Origin: a gamma proteobacterium HIMB30
Lineage (GTDB): Bacteria > Pseudomonadota > Gammaproteobacteria > Pseudomonadales > Litorivicinaceae
Reading direction: 5' to 3'
DNA: 38,650 nt
Assembly: GCA_000227525.2 (NCBI GenBank)
Contig: AGIG01000003.1
Span: forward strand, 1-38,650
Below, piece by piece: positions 8,676 to 16,245 of the stretch (its first letter is position 1; each line of letters begins with the position of its first letter). The notes beneath the pieces are model-generated. The model was given only the letters and a program-made list of their open reading frames with translations, searched no databases and was not told the origin of the DNA. Made by a program: the position numbers and the translations under genes.

Positions 8676-10375
8676 TCGATGGCGACACCGGAGAGGATAA
8701 CGCCATCATCAACACCGGGTACGCGTTGCAGAGTATCCTGCCGAGCGGTGCATCGGCGCTTCTGAACGGGTCCGTGGCGATCCGGGCGACGACCTTTGCC
8801 AACCGCTCTCTGAGCGAGGACGGGCTGGGGATCGTATTCTCTGCCAGTAACAAGGTTGGCTCCGGGGGATATACCTGGGGTGACTCAGACTCGCGCTCCG
8901 GCGGCGTCCAGATCACGACCACCGGGAACCTGTATAACGAGTCCGCGCGGATCATCTCGAACAACGGCGTCTCATTCAACGTGGGCGGTGACATCTATAA
9001 CCGGGTGGTTCGTGCGTCTGGCTCGAACGACGGTGTTGTCACCTCAACCGAGACAACGTCTGGCTGGTTCTTGTTCAAGAAGACCAAGAAGTTTACCGAG
9101 TACGACTATGGCCGGCTGGCTGTCGATGGCCTGAGTTCGTACATCACCGCGTCGTCCGGTGATATCCAGATGGACTTCACCAACAACGGTCGTCTCTATA
9201 ATGTCGGTGGCGAGATATCTGCGAACGGTTCACAGAACTACGTGCCTGTCCAGGTGCGGGTCACCGGGGCGGACACGGCTTCAAGTTCCGGCCAACTTCA
9301 AAACTATGAATTAGTCCTCGAGTCAGGCGACTCGTCGCTCACATACAACACGTTCGCGGGTTCATCAGACAGCGGGCTGGATGACGGTCTCGAGTTGTTG
9401 CTTGGGTTTGTTGAGTATGTCGACGATCAGAGAGCGACCGAGGCCTGGTTGTCTGATTTAACATCGATTGAGGTCGTCCGAACCTCAGACGCCTCAGGAG
9501 ACGGTGTGTATGGCTTGCTGCTCGGCTCAGAAAATGCGGACACCTACGCCTTGTCTGGGACCCCGTCCGGTGGCTCTGAGACTAAGTTCCGGCTCGCGAA
9601 TGCCGCAGGTGAGGTCGCCGATGGATCGATCTACGTCGGTGGCCTGAACGCGGACACCGGCACAACCAACGCGGTCGCGTCGGTCGTGAACCAGGTCGTC
9701 GCCTCAGGCAAGGCGTCACGAGAAGCGTCCTGCGGATGGTTCTGTAACCAGTCCGGCGGGTCAAGCGTGGTGGTGACCGGTGGCCTCCTGTCGGCGCAGA
9801 ACGAGGTCAATGTCCGGATTCAGGGCATGACGTCGACAGATGCGTCGTTCGCCGACGCGGTTGACTACAGCGACCTCTCGAATCTGTCTGGCACATATAA
9901 TGCGGCTACCACCGCGTTCAACCAGGGATACTTCACCAACGTCGGCGGTCGCGTGACCGCCCTGAATAACGTCCAGGACGACACCAATAACGCGATTAAC
10001 GTCTACGCCGCGAACGGCACCGGCACGATACGGGTCCTCGCCGAGGCACTACCGACCTACAACGTCACGAAGCGCAACCAAGGATATCTGTCCCGTAACT
10101 TCGTGAAAATTCTCCGCCAAGACCAGGGCGGAAGCTTCTTGGCGAGCTTAGGCCAGATCAATTTTTCAAACCTGGTCGGTAACACCGACGGTGAGGGCGT
10201 CCGTATCCGCGGGGGCTCGGTTATCGGAGCCAGCGGTATCACCGCCGATGATGATGAATCGACTGAGTACGACCAGGACGATATTGATCCGAACCGAACC
10301 GAACCGGTATCGGACTCCCCAACCTCAAACGACAACATTGGCGCAACAGGTAAGTTGCTAGACCATCTCTTCTAG
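8672..10375 (+). pseudogene. TpsA exoprotein, C-terminal part (continuation after frameshift)
   Basis: 567 residues if started at GTG 8672, which overlaps the previous stop (GTGA). It has no signal peptide or TPS domain. It continues the beta-helix style of the preceding frame (repeats of the form GGDIYNR, NVGGEISANG, NVGGRVTALNN) and begins in mid-strand. Read together with 7566-8675 it gives a TpsA of about 935 residues. A CGWFC Cys pair lies near residue 353. The C-terminal 60 residues are acidic and Asn/Asp-rich, with no toxin or anchor domain that I recognise. Reinitiation at the GTGA overlap could make this fragment, but it would lack any export signal. It most likely has no function unless joined to the N-terminal part. 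Confidence 0.8.
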
Positions 10376-10385
10376 GAAACAGTGT

Positions 10386-10880
10386 ATGAAAACCTCTCTA
10401 ATTAAATCGTTATTGGTCTGCGCAGGACTCCTCATTGGAAGCCCGTCGCAGGCCGCCGAGATCCCGCTGCCGGGCACGCTGAAGGCATTCAACTACTGCC
10501 TCGACGAGAACCAGAGCCCGATTGTTGCCCCAGCTGACCTGCTCCAGGTCTGTCTCAAGCTGCACGCGAGGGACATCGACAAAGGGGCGGTTGGATTGAG
10601 TGGCCGTTACCAAGAAACAGACCAGGGACTTGTGTTCGTGCTAGAGGTCACCAACCAGTCGGAGAGCAAACTCTTGACCGGCCTCGCGGTTGATCTCAAG
10701 CACACCAAGCAACCGGAACCGCAGCGACTGAACTTTGGCCCGATGGGTGTTCTTCCTGGAACGGTCGCGGTACTGCCTGTTGGGGGGCTCGCCTATGAGC
10801 CGACAGAAAACGAGCGTTCAGCGAACGATGTCGGCATCGGGGTCGCGATCGCCAAAGGCCTCGGCGTCGAACTTCAGTAA
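10386..10880 (+). CDS. small periplasmic protein of unknown function in the TPS operon
   Basis: 164 residues with an N-terminal signal peptide (about 1-23, cut after SQA). An AGGAAA ribosome-binding site lies 7 bases before the ATG. The mature part has two Cys (about 38 and 57, possibly a disulfide) and a beta-sandwich-like pattern with hydrophobic strands (GLVFVLEVTNQSE, LLTGLAVDLKHT, VLPGTVAVLPVGGL). I do not recognise the family. It sits between two TpsA genes with gaps of 10 and 16 bases. A role as a periplasmic chaperone or accessory factor for the exoproteins is possible, but this is inferred only from position and predicted location. Confidence 0.75.
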   Translation: MKTSLIKSLLVCAGLLIGSPSQAAEIPLPGTLKAFNYCLDENQSPIVAPADLLQVCLKLHARDIDKGAVGLSGRYQETDQGLVFVLEVTNQSESKLLTGLAVDLKHTKQPEPQRLNFGPMGVLPGTVAVLPVGGLAYEPTENERSANDVGIGVAIAKGLGVELQ

Positions 10881-10896
10881 GGTTGTTTAGGGATCT

Positions 10897-13161
10897 ATGA
10901 AAAGAGTAGGGATCATCACATTGACGGTACTCGCCTGGGCTGGCTCAGCCCTAGGCGCGGGTTCGTTTATTGTTGACCCCTCCGCGAGCGTCGAGTTTGC
11001 GCCGTCGATCACGACCTCGACCAACAACAGTATCCCACTGATTAATATCGTCGCCCCAACGGCGGCAGGTATCTCTCACAACAAGTTCCAGAAGTTCGAC
11101 GTGGGGACCGAGGGTGTGATCCACAACAACTCGTTGACAGGTGCCCAGACCAGTATACTGGATCAGGGTACGCTGTCCGCGAACCCGAACTTCTCGACCC
11201 GGTCCGCGACGACCATCATCGACGAGATCACCAGCGCGAACGCCAGCACACTTGAGGGTGCGATCGAGGTCTACGGAGACTCTGCGGGGGTCATCATCGC
11301 AAACCCCAACGGGATCTCTTGTAACGGCTGCTCGTTTATCAACGCCCCGAACTCTGCGTTAACGACAGGCGCGGTCAGTTACGGCGACACGGGCCAAATC
11401 TCGATCGATACCAGCGGCAACGACTCATCGATCTCTGTAGGTGAGGGCGGACTGAACGCGGCGGGCTACGGGAGCACAACCGTCGGTTCTCGGAACCAAA
11501 ACCTGAGCCTCATCGCCCGAAAAATTCTCTTGGAGGGGACGTCGGACTCAAAGATTTGGAATACCGAACGTGTCGACCTGATCTCAGGGTCGGTGGAATA
11601 CGATTTCTCCACCGGGAGCAAGACCGGGAACAACCCCTTGTCTAGCGTCACAGAAAAGACCCCAAGCGGCGCGACTACCGGTGCGCAGATTGACGCGAGC
11701 CTGGTCAGTGAGGTTAATGCGGGGAAGATTAATATCGTCGCTACCGAAAACGGTCTCGGGGTCAACCTTGGGGGGACGCTGCAGGCAACGGCGTCAGATG
11801 TCGTCATTCGGGCCGACGGTTACTTGCATGTCGAAACAGGCGGTCACGTCAACAGCGAGCGGGACATACTGATCACGACCTCGGATTCGGCGAAAACTCT
11901 CATCGAAAGCGATCAGTCGACCTATAAAGATTACCGTGGTCTGTTCGCTGGCCGTGACGTTATTGTTTCGGCCGATAATGATTTCGCTAACTATAACGCC
12001 ACGGTTATGGCCAGACGCACGGTTTCCGTCAGTAGCGCAGGAAACCTGTCAAACAACGCGGATGTCGCTGGTGCCGCAATCAGTCTCGTCGCGACGGGTC
12101 AGGTCTCTAATTCTGGCTCGATCAACACCACATATCAGTCCGCATCGTTCACCCCCGCGAGTGGCGAGACATCGAAGGAGAAGGTCGCGGTCGGTCTCGC
12201 GAATGCGATCGGAAAAATTGACGGGGCGTCAACGACGGTCAGCGGAAACGAGATCATCGTGACCCTAGACGCGGGCCTCTCGTCGAGTTTTGGGTTTGAC
12301 GTCGCGACCAAGGAGAGCGACGGGAAGTCGTCAGATGGCCAGATAGTGTCTATCAGTGGCTCCGGGTCGACCCGGTATGTGAAGATTTATGGGTCAGCGG
12401 AGGCGTCAGACATTTTCGACTTCAGGGTGTACGGAGACGCCGCCATCACCTCCACGGGAGACGTGGTCAGCAACAGCGGTACGGTCCGGGGCTATGGTGA
12501 TTTGACCGTCGTCCAGGCCAGTACCAACCTCCCCGGTGGCACAACCACTGTGCGCGGCTCGTACACCGTGGACTCTGACCTGAAGTCGAGCGGCGACTCC
12601 GCGACCTGGTCGTCCTTTGTCCCGAACCGGCTCAAATACACGGGGAGTTATGCGGCCGGCTCGTCAAGCACCGGCTCATACTACCAGCCCAGTACCGTCT
12701 CGGTGAGCACCGCCGCGCTTTCAGCCACCTACGTGAACACTGAGCTCGCAGAGAAAGTGGTGGATAAAGACGCGATCATCTTTGCATCGGACCCGTTTGT
12801 CGCGGCACAAACCGCGGCGACCAGCGCGCTGGTTACCACCGCGAGCAGCTTTGTGGTGGAGGACCGAGAGAAAGAGATGGCGTCAATCGCTCTTGCGGAG
12901 GAGTCTGTGAACGCTGAGCAGGAGCTCGCGCGCATTGAGACCACGGTGGACCTACCAATCATCTCTGTACAACAACCGGTTGGTACGATTCAGTTGGGTT
13001 CTGTCGGGCAGAGTGGGGGGATTGTTGGGCAGACAACCTTTGCATCCAACGCCGAGCTGATCTCTATCTCTGACACGGGTGTCGTTGAGGTCGTCGAGAC
13101 AACCGACCAGGCCAGCGATGAATCGAACGACAGCGAGAGGCCGGCTGTCGAGGACGAGTAA
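10897..13161 (+). CDS. second TpsA exoprotein (filamentous-haemagglutinin family)
   Basis: 754 residues. The signal peptide is about 1-20 (cut after ALG). The TPS domain follows (about 23-270), with NPNGI at 136-140, the CNGC pair (142 and 145) and the NSALTTGAV strand. Beta-helix haemagglutinin-like strands (SLIARKILLEG, AGRDVIVSADNDF, NNADVAGAAISLVATG) run to about residue 400. A Ser/Thr-rich region comes next, and the protein ends in an acidic helical tail. The TPS domain is very close to that of the giant exoprotein downstream, with long identical stretches around NPNGI, so the two are paralogues and probably use the same TpsB. No CDI toxin, VENN motif or cell-wall anchor is present. It is modest in size for a TpsA. 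It is likely an exported adhesin or matrix protein; its target is unknown. Confidence 0.9.
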   Translation: MKRVGIITLTVLAWAGSALGAGSFIVDPSASVEFAPSITTSTNNSIPLINIVAPTAAGISHNKFQKFDVGTEGVIHNNSLTGAQTSILDQGTLSANPNFSTRSATTIIDEITSANASTLEGAIEVYGDSAGVIIANPNGISCNGCSFINAPNSALTTGAVSYGDTGQISIDTSGNDSSISVGEGGLNAAGYGSTTVGSRNQNLSLIARKILLEGTSDSKIWNTERVDLISGSVEYDFSTGSKTGNNPLSSVTEKTPSGATTGAQIDASLVSEVNAGKINIVATENGLGVNLGGTLQATASDVVIRADGYLHVETGGHVNSERDILITTSDSAKTLIESDQSTYKDYRGLFAGRDVIVSADNDFANYNATVMARRTVSVSSAGNLSNNADVAGAAISLVATGQVSNSGSINTTYQSASFTPASGETSKEKVAVGLANAIGKIDGASTTVSGNEIIVTLDAGLSSSFGFDVATKESDGKSSDGQIVSISGSGSTRYVKIYGSAEASDIFDFRVYGDAAITSTGDVVSNSGTVRGYGDLTVVQASTNLPGGTTTVRGSYTVDSDLKSSGDSATWSSFVPNRLKYTGSYAAGSSSTGSYYQPSTVSVSTAALSATYVNTELAEKVVDKDAIIFASDPFVAAQTAATSALVTTASSFVVEDREKEMASIALAEESVNAEQELARIETTVDLPIISVQQPVGTIQLGSVGQSGGIVGQTTFASNAELISISDTGVVEVVETTDQASDESNDSERPAVEDE

Positions 13162-13276
13162 AGGAATTTTGATATCATCGCCTCTATCAATTGGTGAGAT
13201 GTCGGGTCCCGCGCTCATTGAAACCGCGTCAATCCAATTACAATAGGTGGCTTCTAGGACAATCGGGGGAAGATAT

Positions 13277-14524
13277 ATGTCGTCGAAAAAAAAATCGGGT
13301 TTGAGCTCCCAAGTCCAGCAACGACTCGCCGAGGCGAGAGGCGTCAAGCGATCGGTTGACGACAAGCCAAAGACTGACGCTTCTCATGTGGTCGACGAAG
13401 AGCACGGACTCATAGCGGACCGTGTTGGGCTGATGCGGGAGCGCCTCAAGAGCGGGGCCTATCGAGATAAGTCGGTCGAGCGGATCACAGATGATCTGAT
13501 ACTGAACGAGCGAGAGAGCAAGGCAAGGGCGGAGCGGGAGAAGGAGCAGAAGGCGCTCGAGAAACTGCAAGCTCGCCTAAAGAGTCGCCGTGAGCAGTCC
13601 AAAAGAAGTAACTATTTCGCGGTAGATGATGACGCCGAGGCCTCTCAAGAGATCATGCGGAGGCCGTCAGAAAAGAACCCAGGCTTCAACGATGTCTTTA
13701 TCCCAAAGGGCGAGCCGCTGTTTAAGGAAGGGCAGGTCGCCGACTGTATCTATCTGATCGACGACGGGCAGATTGAGATCTACTCTAAAGCCCAAGACAA
13801 AACCTTGGCCGTGCTCGGCGCGAATCAGATCTTCGGGGAGCAGTCGATTTTGTTCGAGGGGCGCCGTTCTGCATCCGCGATCGCGAACGTGGACACACGG
13901 TGCCTGGAGGTCGAGGGCGGAAAGTGGAGATCGTTCCTCGACAAGCAGACCCGTCCTGCGGTCCTTGGTTTTAAGGCACTGATGCTTGAGCAAGTCCAAA
14001 ACAACTTCGTCAGCATGGAGGCACGCAAGCCTCGTGACGACGAGTCTGCACCGCAACCAGATGAGATCGCTGTACCCGAGCTTTTCCTTTTCGATCCCAT
14101 TGATCCGCTCAGTCTCCCGGAGCAGTATCGGGAGCATCGACACCTACACACGCTATTTTCTGAGATCGCCTTTGGGACCGAGGAGCAGCGCCAGACAGCC
14201 TCCTCGTCAGAGGCACTGAACAAGGTACTGAGCTCACACACGGGGCTAATTATCACCGAGGGTAACGTCGAGTTTCAGATGAATGGCCGGAAATTCTTTT
14301 GCGGCCCAGGGGCTATCTTTGGCACGGCAAGCAGCATGGCGGGTACTGACTTTGAGATGCTACTCAGGCTCCCGGAGGGTGTCGAGAAGGTTGAGTTTTT
14401 GCCGATCGACGGGATGGTTTGCTTCGCGGAGATTCGCCGCCTGAAGTCCGCGCTTGTCCGTTTCACTCGGGCGATCGTGATGCGTATCTTGGGGATCAAG
14501 GACCTTCCGGTCGGGATGCGGTAG
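13277..14524 (+). CDS. cytoplasmic protein with cyclic-nucleotide-binding domain and coiled-coil N-terminus
   Basis: 415 residues from ATG 13277, chosen over GTG 13247 because a GGGGGAAGA ribosome-binding site (13265-13273) lies just upstream. The first 110 residues are highly charged, with a helical segment rich in Arg/Lys/Glu. Residues about 139-225 form a cNMP-binding fold. Its phosphate-binding cassette FGEQSILFEGRRSASA (186-201) keeps the FGE and the Arg that contact the cyclic nucleotide in the family. A second, degenerate cupin-like half (about 270-400) contains FCGPGAIFG. There is no DNA-binding helix-turn-helix, no kinase and no signal peptide, so this is not a CRP-type regulator. 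It is last in the plus-strand TPS block, 115 bases after the second TpsA. It may sense cAMP or c-di-GMP and signal to the FimV-like or FleN-like neighbour; that is inference. Confidence 0.8.
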   Translation: MSSKKKSGLSSQVQQRLAEARGVKRSVDDKPKTDASHVVDEEHGLIADRVGLMRERLKSGAYRDKSVERITDDLILNERESKARAEREKEQKALEKLQARLKSRREQSKRSNYFAVDDDAEASQEIMRRPSEKNPGFNDVFIPKGEPLFKEGQVADCIYLIDDGQIEIYSKAQDKTLAVLGANQIFGEQSILFEGRRSASAIANVDTRCLEVEGGKWRSFLDKQTRPAVLGFKALMLEQVQNNFVSMEARKPRDDESAPQPDEIAVPELFLFDPIDPLSLPEQYREHRHLHTLFSEIAFGTEEQRQTASSSEALNKVLSSHTGLIITEGNVEFQMNGRKFFCGPGAIFGTASSMAGTDFEMLLRLPEGVEKVEFLPIDGMVCFAEIRRLKSALVRFTRAIVMRILGIKDLPVGMR

Positions 14525-14535
14525 GCAGCCGGTTC

Positions 14536-15270
14536 TTATTGTGCCGAGACGGCCTTCGCCAGCGCGCGGAAGTTCACAGACGCCTTTGATGTTGGGAAGA
14601 TCTCGACCACAGGCTTGTACTGCTTAGCGGCGTCCTTCACTGCGCTGTCTTCTTCTACGTGCCCGACGAAAGGCAACTCAATGCCGAGAAACTTAGTGCA
14701 GGCGTTATTGATCCTCGTGACCAGCGACTTTGCGGCGTTCTCTGAGTCGACGTTGCTCGCGATGATCCCGATTGATTGATAGTCGTGCTCGGTGAAGAGT
14801 ACCTTGATGATCCCGTAGCCGTCGGCGATCGAGCTCGGATCGTCGCGAACCACGATCAATGATTCATCGCATGCCTTCAGTAGCTGGATCACGTTGTCAG
14901 AGATCCCTGCCGCCGCGTCAAAGATCAGGTAGTCGATCGGGTCGATCGGGTTCGCCAATCCTTTGATGAAATCGCTAAGCTCCTCCGGCTTGAGGTTCGC
15001 TAGACTGCCGACACCAGACGCACCTGGGATAACCATCAGTCCGTCGCCCGTGGTTACCATGATTTCTTTGAGGGTTTTCTCGCCGCGGAGGTAGTGCCCG
15101 ATGTTGTATTTTGCTTGGAGACCGAGGGCGAGCTGCACATTCGCCAGACCAAAATCACCGTCGACGAGCATGACCCGGTAGTTGGCCTTGGCCAGCGCGT
15201 AGGCGAGGTTGGTGGCGACTGTTGTTTTGCCAACGCCGCCCTTACCGCTCGCGATTCCGATGGTTTTCAA
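14536..15270 (-). CDS. FleN/FlhG-type MinD-family ATPase
   Basis: 244 residues if started at TTG 15268-15270. That start has GGGAGG ten bases upstream and gives the typical MKTIGIASGKGG opening. A TTG at 15288 gives six more residues but has no ribosome-binding site. A deviant Walker A (GKGGVGKTT, about 9-17), the DGDFGLANV loop, the DYLIFDAAAGISD Walker B region and the DDPSSIADGYGIIK stretch are the hallmarks of FleN/FlhG, the regulator of polar flagellar number. No flagellar gene is in the window. Instead it converges on the cNMP protein of the TPS block with an 11-base gap. FleN-type ATPases work with polar landmark proteins, so a role in placing or counting the secretion system is plausible. 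It could also be the genome's ordinary FlhG or a stray paralogue. The C-terminal membrane-targeting helix of MinD is not evident. Confidence 0.88.
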   Translation of the reverse strand: MKTIGIASGKGGVGKTTVATNLAYALAKANYRVMLVDGDFGLANVQLALGLQAKYNIGHYLRGEKTLKEIMVTTGDGLMVIPGASGVGSLANLKPEELSDFIKGLANPIDPIDYLIFDAAAGISDNVIQLLKACDESLIVVRDDPSSIADGYGIIKVLFTEHDYQSIGIIASNVDSENAAKSLVTRINNACTKFLGIELPFVGHVEEDSAVKDAAKQYKPVVEIFPTSKASVNFRALAKAVSAQ

Positions 15271-15301
15271 TGGATATATGCCTCCCAAAAAGTCGCAATA
15301 T

Positions 15302-15315
15302 GGTACCTTGGTACC
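15302..15315. promoter_or_regulatory. GGTACC-TT-GGTACC dyad in divergent promoter region
   Basis: Two GGTACC palindromes two bases apart form both a direct and an inverted repeat. They lie in the 94-base gap between the divergent FleN-like and IalB-like genes. They could be an operator shared by both promoters. The element is short and may be chance. Confidence 0.3.
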
Positions 15316-15364
15316 GTTTTATCGGCTAGAGTGACTCAAACTAAATTGCGTTTTGAAGGAAAAA

Positions 15365-15862
15365 ATGATGGCACGGATTATTCGGTCGGCTTTGTTGAGT
15401 TTAGCGGGGCTCGTCCCTTTTGTAGCGGCGGCTGAGCCGACGACTGAGGTTCACGGTGACTGGACGGTTGTTTGCCAGGATGCGGCCAACGGTCAGAAGC
15501 AGTGCTCGGCGACACAACTGCTCTCACGGCAGCTTGACAACGGTCAGCGCACCCGGCTCCTGCAGACAACGGTCCGCAAGCTCAACGAGACCTCATACCT
15601 GCTCCAGTTCGTTCTGCCGCTGGGGGTTGACTTACGTCCAGGCATCGCACTCCAGGTGGACGATAAACAGCAACGTGGCGGGCAGTATTTCGCGTGCACA
15701 AACGTGGGCTGTATTGTGCGTATGGGAATGGATCAGGCGTTTATGTCTGAGCTGCAGTCGGGCAAGGTTGCCCGGGTGTTGTACCGCGCCGCCAACGCCG
15801 ACCAGCCGGCGGCGGTCAACGTGTCTCTCAAGGGGATCACCGCGGCGGCCAAGTCGCTCTAG
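15365..15862 (+). CDS. IalB-family (invasion-associated locus B) periplasmic protein
   Basis: 165 residues. GAAGGA at 15355-15360 supports ATG 15365 or the adjacent ATG 15368. A signal peptide (about 1-23, cut after AAA) is followed by the IalB pattern: GDWTVVC near the mature N-terminus, a second Cys about 12 residues on, PLGVDLRPGIALQVDD, FACTNVGC and a closing VNVSLKGI strand. The four Cys probably form two disulfides. Family members are small periplasmic or surface proteins, linked to erythrocyte invasion in Bartonella but widespread in free-living bacteria, where the role is unknown. It is divergent from the FleN-like ATPase and may share a regulatory region with it. No evidence links it directly to the exoproteins beyond position. 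Confidence 0.85.
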   Translation: MMARIIRSALLSLAGLVPFVAAAEPTTEVHGDWTVVCQDAANGQKQCSATQLLSRQLDNGQRTRLLQTTVRKLNETSYLLQFVLPLGVDLRPGIALQVDDKQQRGGQYFACTNVGCIVRMGMDQAFMSELQSGKVARVLYRAANADQPAAVNVSLKGITAAAKSL

Positions 15863-15885
15863 ACCGCATCGCGCAGAAGGGCCTG

Positions 15886-16134
15886 CTAGTACTTCGCCGT
15901 GAGTGGGCTTTTCTGATTGACGGGGTCCCGCTCAAGGACCTTGAGCCGCTCTTTAAGCATCAGGTGGTCCCACTTGAGCTTCAGGAGCTTGCTTCTGATT
16001 TCATGATCTGGATCCTCGTTCAGTGCCCTCTCGAACTGAAAAAACTCAGTCTCCAGAACGTGTATCTCAAGGTCGCTAAGAAAGAGCTGCCCGTCTTCTT
16101 GAATTTCTGCCATACGTCTCGCGGATCTGATCAT
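15886..16134 (-). CDS. small helical protein, possibly DUF465/YdcH-like
   Basis: 82 residues from ATG 16132-16134. An internal ATG at 16111-16113 (75 residues) is an equally good start, since neither has a strong ribosome-binding site. The product is soluble, charged and almost wholly helical. The C-terminal half (SKLLKLKWDHLMLKERLKVLE) resembles the coiled-coil LKKxKLxLKD pattern of YdcH/DUF465 proteins, which are about 70-80 residues long. The match is by eye and weak. It converges on the IalB gene with 23 bases between the stops and is divergent from the giant TpsA. Its function is unknown. Confidence 0.6.
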   Translation of the reverse strand: MIRSARRMAEIQEDGQLFLSDLEIHVLETEFFQFERALNEDPDHEIRSKLLKLKWDHLMLKERLKVLERDPVNQKSPLTAKY

Positions 16135-16245
16135 TGATATGTTGATTCGAGGGTACTTAAGTTATCCCCCGATTGCTAGCGCTTGGGGCCTACCCATAGT
16201 AAACTGTTGAGTCGCATGAATTTTGTGTCTCTCTGAGGGGGTGTT

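Noticed and set aside
13277-14524. CRP/FNR-type transcription regulator
   Set aside because: The cNMP fold is present but there is no helix-turn-helix after it.
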